This document shows, piece by piece, positions 16,415 to 27,005 of a stretch of 64,000 bases of DNA (the stretch's first letter is position 1; each line of letters opens with the position of its first letter). The translations under genes and the position numbers were made by a program. The notes beneath the pieces are model-generated. The model ran no database searches. It saw only the letters and a program-made list of their open reading frames with translations, and was not told the DNA's origin. The DNA comes from Streptomyces tirandamycinicus (GTDB lineage: Bacteria > Actinomycetota > Actinomycetes > Streptomycetales > Streptomycetaceae): contig NZ_CP029188.1 in assembly GCF_003097515.1 (NCBI RefSeq), forward strand, positions 3,474,501 to 3,538,500, written 5' to 3'.

Positions 16415-17844
16415 CCGCACAGGACCATGATCTCGGCGCTTCCGCCCCCGGGCAGGGTGCCACCGGGGAGCCCGCGACGGGTCCCGTCCCCCGCGGCCGG
16501 CCCGCCGACCGCGCCGCCACCCCGGCGGCGGAGGGCGACGACGGTGTCGAGGAGGCCCTGGCACTGGTGGGGATGCGCCCGGCGTCCTCCCGGAACCACG
16601 GGGCGCCCGCACCGGATCAGGACGAGCACTCCCCCGGACGGCATCGCGGCACGCCGTGGGAGGAGGCCCGCGCCCTGGCGTCGAACGCCGGACGGGCCGG
16701 TGTACTGCGCACCCGCCGTGATCCCCTCGCCGCCTCCCTCGGCCGGGTGCTCGCCACTCCGCTCGTCGCGCTCGTCGATCTGCCGTCGTTCGACACCTCC
16801 GCCATGGACGGCTGGGCGGTCGCAGGCCCCGGACCGTGGACGGTGGCGTCCGATGAGAGCGGCATCCTCGCCGGGCGGGGAGCGGTGGAGGTCCTGGCGG
16901 ACGGCACTGCCGTACGGATCGCGACCGGCGCCCGCGTTCCGCCCGGTGCGACCGCGGTGATCCGCAGCGAGCGTGCCCGCGCCGACCGCAACGGCCGGCT
17001 GCACGCGCAGAGCCAGGTGATGCACGGTCAGGACATCAGGCCGCGCGGCCAGGAATGCCGCTCCGGCGATCAACTGCTGCCCGCCGGGACGCTGGTGACC
17101 CCCGCCGTGCTCGGTCTCGCCGCCGCCGCCGGGTGCGACGAACTGCTCACGGTGGTCCGTCCGAAGGTGGAGGTGCTCGTCCTCGGCGATGAACTGCTGA
17201 CCGAAGGGCTGCCGCAGGACGGGCTGATCCGTGATGCGCTCGGGCCGATGATCGGCCCCTGGCTGCGGGCCCTCGGGGCCGAAGTGACCGCTACGCGCAG
17301 GATCGGCGACGACGCCGACGCCCTGCGGAGGGCCGTCACGGAATCCGATGCCGACCTCGTGATCACCACGGGCGGTACGGCCGCGGGACCGGTCGACCAT
17401 GTCCACCCCATGCTCCGCAAGGTCGGTGCCGAGCTGCTGGTCGACGGGGTCTCCGTACGGCCCGGGCATCCGATGCTCCTGGCCGGACTGGCTCCGGGCC
17501 GGTATCTGGTGGGACTTCCCGGCAACCCGCTCGCCGCCGTCTCCGGACTGCTCACCCTCGCGGAGCCCCTGCTGAGGCAGCGGTCCGGGCAGGCAACCCC
17601 GGCACCGTATCGCGCGTCCCTGAGGGACGAGGTCCATGGTCATCCTCAGGACACCCGGCTGGTGCCGGTGGTGCACCGCGGCGACCGGGTCGTGCCGCTG
17701 CACTACCGCGGCCCGGCCATGCTGCGGGGCATCGCCGCCGCCCACGGTCTCGCCGTCGTGCCTCCCGGGGGAGGGCGTCCCGGCGACGAGCTGGAGATCC
17801 TGGACCTCCCCTGGCCGCCCAGCTCCGAAGGGTGTTTCACGTGA
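16411..17844 (+). CDS. moeA: MoeA-type molybdopterin molybdenumtransferase
   Basis: 477 residues. Inserts molybdate into adenylated molybdopterin. An ~80-residue low-complexity N-terminus precedes the MoeA core: SFDTSAMDGWAV, IATGARVPPGATAVI, then the MoCF domain with ITTGGTAAGPVDHV and LPGNPLAAVSGLL, and a C-terminal domain IV. Overlaps the MobA-like gene upstream; its last codons and stop lie inside a parS sequence and overlap the channel gene start. Confidence 0.9.
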   Translation: MTAQDHDLGASAPGQGATGEPATGPVPRGRPADRAATPAAEGDDGVEEALALVGMRPASSRNHGAPAPDQDEHSPGRHRGTPWEEARALASNAGRAGVLRTRRDPLAASLGRVLATPLVALVDLPSFDTSAMDGWAVAGPGPWTVASDESGILAGRGAVEVLADGTAVRIATGARVPPGATAVIRSERARADRNGRLHAQSQVMHGQDIRPRGQECRSGDQLLPAGTLVTPAVLGLAAAAGCDELLTVVRPKVEVLVLGDELLTEGLPQDGLIRDALGPMIGPWLRALGAEVTATRRIGDDADALRRAVTESDADLVITTGGTAAGPVDHVHPMLRKVGAELLVDGVSVRPGHPMLLAGLAPGRYLVGLPGNPLAAVSGLLTLAEPLLRQRSGQATPAPYRASLRDEVHGHPQDTRLVPVVHRGDRVVPLHYRGPAMLRGIAAAHGLAVVPPGGGRPGDELEILDLPWPPSSEGCFT

Positions 17845-17848
17845 AACT
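17833..17848. promoter_or_regulatory. parS site (ParB binding)
   Basis: TGTTTCACGTGAAACT contains the full palindrome GTTTCACGTGAAAC (17834-17847), the core of Streptomyces and Bacillus parS; 15 of 16 bases match TGTTTCACGTGAAACA. It covers the 3' end of moeA and the start codon of the channel gene. parS sites cluster around oriC in Streptomyces. Confidence 0.85.
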
Positions 17849-18941
17849 TCCCGGCCATGACGCCATGGCCCGGCAAGCGGACGAGCAGATCGCCGTCTCG
17901 CGGGTGCACCTGCCCAAGCAGACCGTCGAAAGACCCCTGCGGCAGGTCACCAAGCGGCTGCTGCTGGCCCTGAGCGTCCTTGTGCTGACGGTCCTCATCG
18001 TCTGGCTGGACCGCGGCGGCTACTACGACAACGCGGATCAGAAGGTCGACTTCCTCGACGCCGTCTACTACTCCACGGTGACGCTCTCCACCACGGGCTA
18101 TGGCGACATCGTCCCCCACAGCGACACCGCCCGCCTGGTCAATGTGCTGCTGGTGACGCCGCTGCGCGTGCTCTTCCTGATCATTCTGGTCGGTACCACT
18201 CTCGAAGTCCTCACGGAGAGGACCCGGGAGGAGTGGCGGCTGAACCGTTGGAGGTCCACCTTGCGTGACCACACCGTCGTCATCGGCTTCGGCACCAAGG
18301 GGCGTTCCGCGCTACTGACCCTGTGTGCCACGGGCCTGCAGAAGTCGCAGGTCGTCATCGTCGACCCGAGCTCCAAGGTGGTCGAGGCGGCGAACGCGGA
18401 CGGATTCGCCGGTGTCATCGGTGACGCGACGCGCAGTGATGTGCTGCTCCGCGCCGAGGTGCAGCGGGCACGGCAGATCATCATCGCCACGCAGCGCGAT
18501 GACACCGCGGTCCTGGTCGCGCTCACCGCTCGGCAGCTCAACCGGGGCGCGAAGATCGTGGCAGCGGTCCGGGAGGAGGAGAACGCCCCCCTGCTGCGCC
18601 AGTCGGGAGCCGACGCGGTGATCACCAGCGCCAGTGCGGCCGGAAGGCTCCTCGGACTCTCCGTGCTCAGTCCGTACGCGGGCACGGTGCTGGAGGACCT
18701 GATCCAGCAGGGCACCGGACTCGATATCGTCGAGCGTCCGGTGATAAAGAGCGAGGTCGGCAAGAGCGTCAGGGAGACGGAAGACCTCGTGGTGAGCGTG
18801 CTGCGCGGGCACCGGCTGCTCGGCTACGACGATCCCGAGGCCAGCCCGCTCCAGCTGACGGACCGGCTCATCACCATCGTGCGGGCGGTGAACGCACCCC
18901 CCGGAGCGGTCCGGGGCAGCGGTAGCGCCAAGCCGGAGTAG
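17841..18941 (+). CDS. Potassium channel with TrkA-N/RCK regulatory domain
   Basis: About 366 residues. A membrane helix near residues 37-57 (LLLALSVLVLTVLIVWL), pore helix and selectivity filter TLSTTGYGDIVP (TGYGD), a second helix, then a cytoplasmic RCK/TrkA-N domain starting HTVVIGFGTKGRS that binds nucleotide and gates the pore. The GTG at 17841 overlaps the moeA stop (GTGA) and has GAAGGG nine bases upstream; GTG at 17832 is also in frame but too close to that site. Translation is coupled to the molybdenum-cofactor genes, an unexpected partnership. Confidence 0.88.
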   Translation: MKLPGHDAMARQADEQIAVSRVHLPKQTVERPLRQVTKRLLLALSVLVLTVLIVWLDRGGYYDNADQKVDFLDAVYYSTVTLSTTGYGDIVPHSDTARLVNVLLVTPLRVLFLIILVGTTLEVLTERTREEWRLNRWRSTLRDHTVVIGFGTKGRSALLTLCATGLQKSQVVIVDPSSKVVEAANADGFAGVIGDATRSDVLLRAEVQRARQIIIATQRDDTAVLVALTARQLNRGAKIVAAVREEENAPLLRQSGADAVITSASAAGRLLGLSVLSPYAGTVLEDLIQQGTGLDIVERPVIKSEVGKSVRETEDLVVSVLRGHRLLGYDDPEASPLQLTDRLITIVRAVNAPPGAVRGSGSAKPE

Positions 18942-18951
18942 CCTCGCGGCC

Positions 18952-19944
18952 ATGCATGCGATCACGATTCCCGAACCCGGTGGTCCCGAGGCGCTGGTCT
19001 GGGCGGAGGCACCGGATCCCGAACCCGGCCAGGGAGAGGTTCTCGTCGAGGTTGCCGCGAGCGCGGTCAACCGCGCTGACATCCTCCAGCGCCAGGGCTT
19101 CTACGACCCGCCGCCCGGGGCGTCCCCGTACCCGGGCCTGGAGTGCTCGGGCCGGATCGTGTCCGTCGGCCCCGGAGTCTCCGGATGGAGCGAGGGCGAC
19201 GAGGTGTGCGCGCTGCTGTCGGGCGGCGGATACGCGGAGAGGGTGGCCGTGCCGGCCGGCCAGCTGCTGCCGGTGCCCAGGGGCCTCGACCCGGTCACCG
19301 CGGCGGCCCTGCCCGAGGTCACGTGCACCGTCTGGTCCAATGTGTTCATGGTCGCCCATCTGCGGCCCGCCGAGACGCTGCTGGTGCACGGTGGCGCCAG
19401 CGGGATCGGCACGATGGCCATCCAGCTGGCGAAGGCGGTGGGTGCACGCGTGGCCGTGACCGCCGGCGGGCCGGAGAAGCTGGCGCGCTGCGCCGAGCTG
19501 GGTGCCGACATCCTGATCGACTACCGCGAGCAGGACTTCGTCGAGGAGCTGCGGAAGGCGACGGACGGCGCGGGGGCCGATGTCATTCTCGACATCATCG
19601 GCGCGAAGTACCTGGACCGGAACGTGCGTGCGCTCGCCGTCAACGGACGTCTGGCCGTGATCGGGCTGCAGGGCGGTGTGAAGGGCGAGCTGAACCTCGG
19701 GATGCTGCTCGGCAAGCGGGGCGCGGTGACCGCGACATCGCTGCGTGGGCGGCCGGCGCAGGAGAAGGCGGCGATCGTCGCGGCGGTACGGGAGCATGTC
19801 TGGCCGCTGGTCGAGGCGGGAACGGTGAAGCCCGTGGTGGACCGTGTGCTGCCGATGCCGGAGGCGGCCGAGGGGCACCGGACCCTGGAGTCCGGCGCCC
19901 ATGTGGGCAAGGTGCTGCTGGTGGCGCCCGCCGGGCACGGCTGA
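18952..19944 (+). CDS. NAD(P)H quinone oxidoreductase, zinc-independent MDR family
   Basis: 330 residues, PIG3/quinone-oxidoreductase type. N-terminal GroES-like domain (SAVNRADILQRQGFYDPPPG) and Rossmann domain (LLVHGGASGIGTMAIQLAK). The NRADxxQRxGxY signature is that of the PIG3-like class, which lacks zinc ligands. It reduces quinones with NADPH. It begins ten bases after the channel gene and may share its transcript. Confidence 0.88.
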   Translation: MHAITIPEPGGPEALVWAEAPDPEPGQGEVLVEVAASAVNRADILQRQGFYDPPPGASPYPGLECSGRIVSVGPGVSGWSEGDEVCALLSGGGYAERVAVPAGQLLPVPRGLDPVTAAALPEVTCTVWSNVFMVAHLRPAETLLVHGGASGIGTMAIQLAKAVGARVAVTAGGPEKLARCAELGADILIDYREQDFVEELRKATDGAGADVILDIIGAKYLDRNVRALAVNGRLAVIGLQGGVKGELNLGMLLGKRGAVTATSLRGRPAQEKAAIVAAVREHVWPLVEAGTVKPVVDRVLPMPEAAEGHRTLESGAHVGKVLLVAPAGHG

Positions 19945-20419
19945 GCGGGGCCGCCGGGCGCCCGGGGCGGCTTCGAACCCCGGGCCTCCCCGGCGCCGAG
20001 CCTCGCCGCGCCGATCCTCGCGCGTCGAACGTCCTGGCCCGGGCCTCCGGCACCGGGGCCCGGGGCGGCCGGGGCCGGGCCGGCTCGGCACGGCGGGGCA
20101 GCCGGGCAGGGGACGGGGTCGAGCTCCAGGGAGGCCCGCACCGGGGCCGGCGACTTCGCGGCACTGGGCCCGGCCGCCCCGCTTGTCCGCCGTCGCGCTC
20201 GTCCCCCGCCCCGGCCTCCGCCCGTCCGTCGTCGTGCTCGCGCCGTCCGGCTCGTCCGCGGCCCCACCGATCCGCGATCGGCGGGGCGAACCGGACGGGT
20301 TCGAGCCGACGAACGGCAGCCACGACGGGTGCGGGGGTGCCGTGACCGTGGGCAGCCCCCAAGGCCGGAGGAGGGCCGGCGGAGGACTCAGGGGCCGGCG
20401 GAACTCGTACCGGCGGAAC
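19945..20419. other. Non-coding gap between convergent genes
   Basis: 475 bases, very GC-rich. The only clear signal is the hairpin at 19960-19985 (GCCCGGGG, ten-base loop, CCCCGGGC) just after the oxidoreductase stop, a likely terminator. Reading frames across the rest have no recognisable protein pattern. Confidence 0.6.
19960..19985. terminator. Hairpin after the quinone oxidoreductase gene
   Basis: Eight-base perfect arms GCCCGGGG and CCCCGGGC around a ten-base loop, 16 bases past the stop codon, no T run. Confidence 0.5.
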
Positions 20420-20968
20420 TCAGAGGTAGGGGCCCGAGCGGGCCGGGCCGCCGTGGAGGGACTCGTCGTCGGTGGGGGCACCCGGCGGAAGGGCACGGCG
20501 CATCTGCTCCAGCTGGGCGCGGGCCGCCATCTGCTGGGCGAACAGCGCCGTCTGGATCCCGTGGAACAGTCCCTCGAGCCAGCCGACCAGCTGGGCCTGG
20601 GCGATACGCAGCTCGGCCTCCGACGGCACCACCTCGTCGGTGAACGGGAGGGACAGCCGCTCCAGCTCCTCGACGAGCTCCGGTGCCAGCCCCTCTTCGA
20701 GCTCCTTCACCGAGCTCGAGTGGATCTCCTTCAGCCGGACCCGGCTCGCCTCGTCCAGAGGTGCCGCCCGCACTTCCTCCAGCAGCTGCTTGATCATGCT
20801 GCCGATCCGCATGACCTTCGCAGGCTGTTCGACCATCTCCGTCACCGGCACCTCGCGAGCGTCGCCGTCACCATCACCGCCGCCAAGCGCCATCCCGTTC
20901 TGTCCCACGATCAGGACCGGGGGGCTCTCCTGCGACCGTTCACTCCTCGGCATCTCCATGCCGTCCAT
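20420..20968 (-). CDS. bpa: Bacterial proteasome activator Bpa
   Basis: 182 residues. ATP-independent ring activator of the 20S proteasome in actinobacteria. The conserved core is present from about residue 42 (EQPAKVMRIGSMIKQLLEEV, APLDEASRVRLKEIH, AELRIAQAQLVGWLEGLFHG) and the C-terminus ends GPYL, the GxYL motif that docks into proteasome pockets. Start uncertain: ATGs at 20953, 20959, 20968 and 20980 and a GTG at 20989 are all in frame, none with a strong ribosome site. It is followed by the convergent gap; no proteasome genes are nearby. Confidence 0.9.
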   Translation of the reverse strand: MDGMEMPRSERSQESPPVLIVGQNGMALGGGDGDGDAREVPVTEMVEQPAKVMRIGSMIKQLLEEVRAAPLDEASRVRLKEIHSSSVKELEEGLAPELVEELERLSLPFTDEVVPSEAELRIAQAQLVGWLEGLFHGIQTALFAQQMAARAQLEQMRRALPPGAPTDDESLHGGPARSGPYL

Positions 20969-21066
20969 TCTCTCGCACATACGGTTCACCCCACGGTGTG
21001 CCCCCGCACCGAGTTGATCCACCCTGATGCGGGGGCACGATTTCGCCCTACCGGTCCCGAAGGAGG

Positions 21067-23921
21067 TCAGGCCGCCTCGCGGCGGGCCAGTGCTCCCCGG
21101 GACCGGGTGACCAGCGCCGCCAGCACGGCCGCGCCGAGCGGCACCGCCACCAGCAGGGCGGCCAGCGTTCCCCAGGGAACGGCGATCGTGGCCACCGGCG
21201 GGGTCACCTGCGCGCCCCAGCCGGAGTCCAGGGTCTGCTCGTACCATTCGAGCTGCCGGCGGTGCTCGGTGAGGCGCAGACCGATCGCGGGCAGAACGCC
21301 CGCGGCCGAGCCGAGGACCACGCCCATCGCCGCGATGACTCCGCACTGGAACCCGCTCAGGGTCCGACGGACCCGGGGCGGAGCCCCCACGGCCGCCAGC
21401 GTCTTGAGGTCGGCCTCCGCGTCGGCCTGGGCGAGCCCGGTGGCGATTCCGGCCGCTCCGATGGTGATCAGTCCGGCGAAGACGGCCAGGGCCAGCAGGA
21501 CGATGCTGTTGTCGCTGGTGTAACCCTCCTCGATGTGCAGGGCGATACGCGCGCCCGTCTCGTCGAGCTCGCCCTCGAGCCGCTGCCGCTGCTCGCTGTC
21601 GGGCAGCCGGTCCGTGGAGTAGTAGGCACCGAGCGGGACGGTGGTGAGGCCGGACGCCTCGGCGGCCGCCGGCGGCAGGATCATGGCCACGCCGTAGGAG
21701 TCGGCATCGGCGGGGGCCTGGTAGGCGGGGAAGGACGTGACCGTGCCGGGAACCGTGGTGCCCTCCTCCCGCGCCCGGTCCGCGGCATCCGTGTCGGTGA
21801 TCAGGCGGATGGCGACCGTGCCGCTCCGGTCGAGGTTGCGCCGGTCGAAGGAGACGGCCTTGCCGTCCGCCAGGGCCTTGGCGGCCCCGTCGTCGTCGAC
21901 GGCGAGGACCTTCAGCAGCTTCTCGTCGGCGACGACCACCCCGCCCTCCGTGAAGACGGTCCCGCCGCGCTCCTTGCACCTCCAGTCCGCGGCGAGTGCG
22001 CGGAGCTGAGCCGTGGAGAACTTCTCGGCAGGGTCCTGGCCGCCGGGCAGACTCCACAGCGGGCACTGGTTCGCCTGGGGCACGACCACCTCGTAGCTGC
22101 CGCACCCCTCGGTGCCGTACGAGTGCAGGGGGCAGCCGGCCCGGCCGACGGCGATCCGGTCCACATCGGCGCGCACGTCCACCGGCAGATGCCTCTGCAC
22201 CGCTGCGCGGGCCGTGAGCACTTCCCGTCCGCCGCCTTCACCGACGACCATCGAAACCGCCCCGTGGGGCAGTTGCGCCTCGTAGGTGGCCTCGGCCTCC
22301 GCGTCCCGGCTGGTGGAGTACGTGGCCACGGCGACCGTTCCGGCGACCGCGGCGAGCACGGCGGCCACCGCGGGGGCCGTGCGGCCCCGGTTGCGGACCG
22401 CGTCCCGCAGCGCGAGCCGCGGTGACAGCGGCAGCCGGCGGCCGGCCCGGCCGAAGAGTCCGACCAGCGCGGGCGTCATGGCGACCACGCCGAGTTCCGC
22501 GAGGGCGCTGCCGCCCGCGACGACGACGAACTGCTTGCTCAGGAGCGAGCCGTAGAGGGCGATCGCGACGCCGAGTGCCACGGCGCCCAGCCCGAGCACC
22601 GGCAGCACCCGGCTGCTGCGGCGGATCCCGCGGCGGCCGGTGAGCGATGCCAGTACGGTCTGCCGGGAAGCGGTCACCGCGGGCACGACAGCGGCCAGCA
22701 GTCCGGTGACCACGGCCAGCACCCCGATGCCGAGCAGTTCCAGGGGCCGGATGTCGAAGCTGCCGAAGCGTGCACCGATGTAGTCCTCCAGCAGGGGGCG
22801 CAGCGCCAAGGTCAGCACCAGGCCGAGGACCGTGCCCACGACCGCGGAGGCGAAGCCGATCACCAGCCCACCGGCCAGCACGACGGCACGGATGTGGCGG
22901 CGGTCGCCACCGTTAGCCCCGACCAGCCCGAGCTGGCGGCGTGAGCGCCGGGCGCCCACCGCGAAGGCCGGCCCGGCCAGCAGGCAGATCTCCAGCATGG
23001 CCAGACCGACGATCGTGCCGGCCGCGGCGAGGACGGCGGCCTGCGCGGAGTCGCTCCGCTCGTAGTCCCGTCCCCAGCCCTGCTGCTGGTACAGCGGTAC
23101 GTCGGCATCGGCCGGGGGCGAGAGCTGCACGGCACGCGAAAGCACCGTGACGCCCTTGGTGTTGATCTCCTTGACCATGTTCCACGTGAAACCGCCCGGC
23201 ATGGTCACCAGGTAGGTTGTGGACTTCTCGGTGCCCGGCAGGCCACCGGCGGTGAGCGCCTTGTCGAGCGGGTCCAGCAGTGCCCCGGGCAGTGCGTTGA
23301 CCTGGTCGCTCTTCAGCGAGTCCGGCAGCTCGTAGGAACCCGTGATCGTGTACTCGCGGTCCAGCCCGCGCGCCACCAGCTTCGAGCCCACGCTCAGCCC
23401 GCCGGCCTCCAGGAAGTGGGTCGTCGCCGCGACCTCGTCCGGGGTCCTCGGAAAGCGGCCGCTGACCGGTGTCATGATGCCGGCGGCCATCGGGTCGGCC
23501 GCGTCGAGCTCCCGGATCCCGGCGTTCAGCAGCCCGTGCGATGTGCGCATTCTGCCGGAACCGGTCGAGTCCTCAAGGAACTTCGCGGGGGCGGGGAGTG
23601 TCGTGCGGAGATCCGTACGGCCCTCGGGCCACGGTTCGTCCTCGGACTTCCCCACCGGGGCGAAGTCGAGGCCGTCCGGGCTCTGGTGGATCGGTGCACC
23701 ACCGTTCCGGGCATCGCTCAATCGGGCGTCGGCACGCCCCAGTTGGCGCTCCATGGTCTGCTCGGTGGTGAGCTCGGCGCTGCGCAGGGTCAGATCGGCG
23801 GCGCTCACCCCGAGGATCGGCAGGGCGATCATCGCCAGGACGAGGAAGCTGCGGCCCTTGGAGCGGAGGGCGTCGCGGCGGGCGATGCGGATCGCGGCCC
23901 GCCAGGAGTGGTACCAGGTCC

Positions 23922-23925
<4 letters not shown>
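21067..23925 (-). CDS. FtsX-family ABC transporter permease
   Basis: 952 residues. N-terminal helix (SFLVLAMIALPILGVSAADL), a large extracytoplasmic part, then FtsX-like membrane bundles at about residues 300-430 and 820-940, with additional helices near 430-530: the MacB/LolC-like two-FtsX layout. Such permeases with one ATPase usually export peptides, antibiotics or lipoprotein-linked substrates, or transduce signals. GTG at 23925 overlaps the ATPase stop (GTGA). A parS-like sequence lies inside the gene. Substrate unknown. Confidence 0.88.
23178..23193. promoter_or_regulatory. parS-like sequence inside the permease gene
   Basis: TGTTCCACGTGAAACC has 14 of 16 matches to TGTTTCACGTGAAACA and 13 of 14 in the palindromic core. 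Streptomyces ParB tolerates one or two mismatches, so it may be a weak site; distance to the perfect-core site is 5.3 kb. Confidence 0.45.
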
Positions 23926-24734
<809 letters not shown>

Positions 24735-25202
24735 GAGGGGTCCCCCTTGGGCGTACGCGTGAGTGGTACGTGAGCGGATGTGGAAGGCGAAGGCCCGGGA
24801 GGCGCCGGGCGGATGACGGCCATGAGCAGCTCGCGCGGGTCTGCGGCGGAGGTGCCGTCGGGGCCCCGTCCGGTGACGGGGTCCTGGAGAGTGCCGGGAG
24901 AAGTGCCCGAGCGACGGCTGTCCTGCGGCGGGGCCGCGCCCCCGTGCCGACGTCGCCGCTGGTTCCGCACCGGCTTTGAGCAGCGGCCTTGAGTCGCGGC
25001 CTGAGCAGCGGCCTGGACAGGGCCTGGACACCGGCCTTGCGTGATGGTCTTGCGTACCGGCCGTGAGTTCCGGCCTTGAGCGCTGGTCTTGAGTTGTGGT
25101 CTGAGCGCCGGTCCTGGGCATCGGTCCTGGGCATCGGCATCGGCATCGGCATCGGCGCCGGTACCGGTCCTGTCACCCGCCTCCGACGAGCCGGGTCGTT
25201 GG
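24735..25202. other. Gap with degenerate repeat array between padR and the ABC operon
   Basis: 468 bases without a convincing gene. The part next to the ATPase start should hold its promoter; two direct copies of TACG(C)GTGAG lie at about 24754-24775. The rest is dominated by the repeat array at 24971-25136 and a short GGCATC run (about 25128-25160). Confidence 0.6.
24971..25136. repeat. Array of about twelve degenerate 11-14-bp repeats
   Basis: Loose unit GGYCTTGAGYNCC repeated head to tail with variation (for example GGCCTTGAGTCGC, GGTCTTGCGTACC, GGCCTTGAGCGCT, GGTCTTGAGTTGT). No reading frame gives a sensible peptide repeat. Origin and role unknown. Confidence 0.7.
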
Positions 25203-25814
25203 TCAGCCAGGCCTTCGCCGGTGGCCGTGGACGGGTGCCGACACCGGCGGGGGTGCGGGTTCCGGGCGCCGTTCCGCCGTCGTCGCGGAGAGCCGGATGA
25301 GCCGGGCCTCGCAGTGATCGAGCCAGCGGGCTTCCGCCTCCGTCTGGAAGATGAGCTGCTCCAGCACCAGCAACCAGGCGATCTCGTCCCGGTCGGCGGG
25401 CGCGGACTCCAGAGCCTGTGCCTTGAGCCGGGTGTAGTCCTGCATCGCCTTCACGGTGTGGCGGCGCTGGGACTGGATGACCTCGCGGATGTCCACGGCC
25501 GGTGCGCCGACGGCCATGGCGAGCTTGATGGCCAGCTCGTCACGTGCCGGGCTGGACCGGTCGACGGGCCGCTCGAACCAGGCCCTGAGCTCCTCCCGCC
25601 CGGTGTCGGTGATGGCGTAGAGGGTGTGGCCGGCCTGGTCCTCGCCGTGCTGGACGACCATGCCGTCGCGCTCCAGCCGGTTCAGGGTCGTGTAGACCTG
25701 GCCCACGTTGAGCGGCCAAGTCGCCCCCGTACGGGACTCGAACTCCGTGCGGAGCCGGGAACCGTAGCGTGGACCGTGTTCGAGGAGGGCGAGGAGCCCG
25801 TGCCGGATCGACAT
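25203..25814 (-). CDS. PadR family transcriptional regulator
   Basis: 203 residues. N-terminal winged helix of the PadR type (MSIRHGLLALLEHGPRYGSRL, GQVYTTLNRLERDGMV) and a C-terminal helical dimerisation domain (Vir-type). No ribosome site precedes the ATG; instead TTGGCC, 17 bases, TATACA lies just upstream, ending eight bases before the ATG, so the mRNA is probably leaderless. Two palindromic operators cover that promoter and start codon, implying autorepression. Likely regulator of the downstream FtsX-type ABC exporter. Confidence 0.88.
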   Translation of the reverse strand: MSIRHGLLALLEHGPRYGSRLRTEFESRTGATWPLNVGQVYTTLNRLERDGMVVQHGEDQAGHTLYAITDTGREELRAWFERPVDRSSPARDELAIKLAMAVGAPAVDIREVIQSQRRHTVKAMQDYTRLKAQALESAPADRDEIAWLLVLEQLIFQTEAEARWLDHCEARLIRLSATTAERRPEPAPPPVSAPVHGHRRRPG

Positions 25815-25851
25815 ACCGAGTATGTATACCGGGTATGGGGGTGAGGGCCAA
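25813..25851 (-). promoter_or_regulatory. padR promoter with twin palindromic operators
   Basis: On the minus strand: -35 TTGGCC (25851-25846), 17-base spacer, -10 TATACA (25828-25823), then eight bases to the ATG. Overlying it are ATACCGGGTAT (25826-25836) and ATACCGAGTAT (25813-25823), 13 bases apart, resembling PadR operators of the ATAC...GTAT type. Confidence 0.75.
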
Positions 25852-25965
25852 CCGCCTTGAGACGGACACCGGAGGGAGACGTCCGGTGTAGGCCGTAAGG
25901 GGGACGCGCGGTTCCGCGGGTCTCCGGCCTGTCGCGGGCTCGGCCCCCGGGCGCCGGGCCGGGGC

Positions 25966-27005
25966 TCAGCCCCGTCGCAACCGCAGCCCCATGTAGCCGA
26001 GCCCGAGCCCCATGAGGGCGCAGCCGGCCCCCAGCGTGAGCGCCGAGACCTGCCGTTCGAGCGGCTGGGACACGGGATGCGGGTGTGACCGGCCTGCGGC
26101 GGCGGGTGAGGGGTCGTCGGCGGGCGTGGACTCCGATGGCGCCGGGTCGTCGTGCAGGGACTGGGACTCGTCCGCCTCCTCGTCGCGCGGTGCCGCGCTC
26201 CCGTCGGGGTCGCGGTCGCGGCCGTGATCGAGCTCCCCGTCGTGAACTCCGTCGTGGACCCCCTCGCGGCCGTCGCGGCCGTCGTCGGGCCGATCGGGTG
26301 ATGCCGGTGGCCCGACCGAGGGGGCGGCCGTCCGGCCGGGGCGCAGCCGGCCCTGTCCGGCCTGACGCCCGGCCAGCGAGGCGGTGGGTGACGGGGTGGG
26401 CCGTTCGGCGGCCTGCTGCTGCAGTGGCGTGTGGGGCTTGCCGGCGGCCCGCGGGTTCGCCGGACGACGGTCGCCGTCCTCGCCGGGGTCCGGTTCCGCA
26501 GCGGCTCTGCCGGTGAGCGGCTGGGTCGCCGGTGGGCCGTGCACAGGACTGCCGTGGCCGGGCGTCCGCCGGTCCGCGCCGACGTCGGCCCCGGCTTCAC
26601 CCAGCCCCCGGGAGTGCGCGCGTGCCCCGCCGAACGTGTCGTGACCGGACCGGCCGGCCTGGCCGCCGTACCGCGCGTCCTCGCCGCGCCCGGGGCCGCC
26701 GGACCGGCTGCTTGCCCCACCCCCGCCGCCGTACGGAGGTGCTCCGTCGTGCTGACGTGCTCCGCCGGGCCCGCCGCTCTCCTCCCGCCGCGGTCCCTCG
26801 TGCCGGCCGCCTTCTCCGCTGGTGGCGCGCCCGCCCTGCCCCCGTGCCCCGCGGTCTTCGCGCGACTCCCCGCGCGACTTCCCGCCGTCCCCGCGCGACT
26901 CCCCGGCGTGGGCCGGGGGGCCCTCCGTGTAGGCGTACGTCGCCACGGGCAGGGCGAGCACCAGCGCCGCGAGGGTCGTCGCGCAGTGCGTGCGGAGCTT
27001 CGGAG

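Noticed and set aside
19966..19985. TTCGAAC followed by CCCCGGG, reminiscent of a tRNA T-arm
   Set aside because: No acceptor, D-arm or anticodon stem can be built upstream; the sequence is better read as the terminator after the oxidoreductase.
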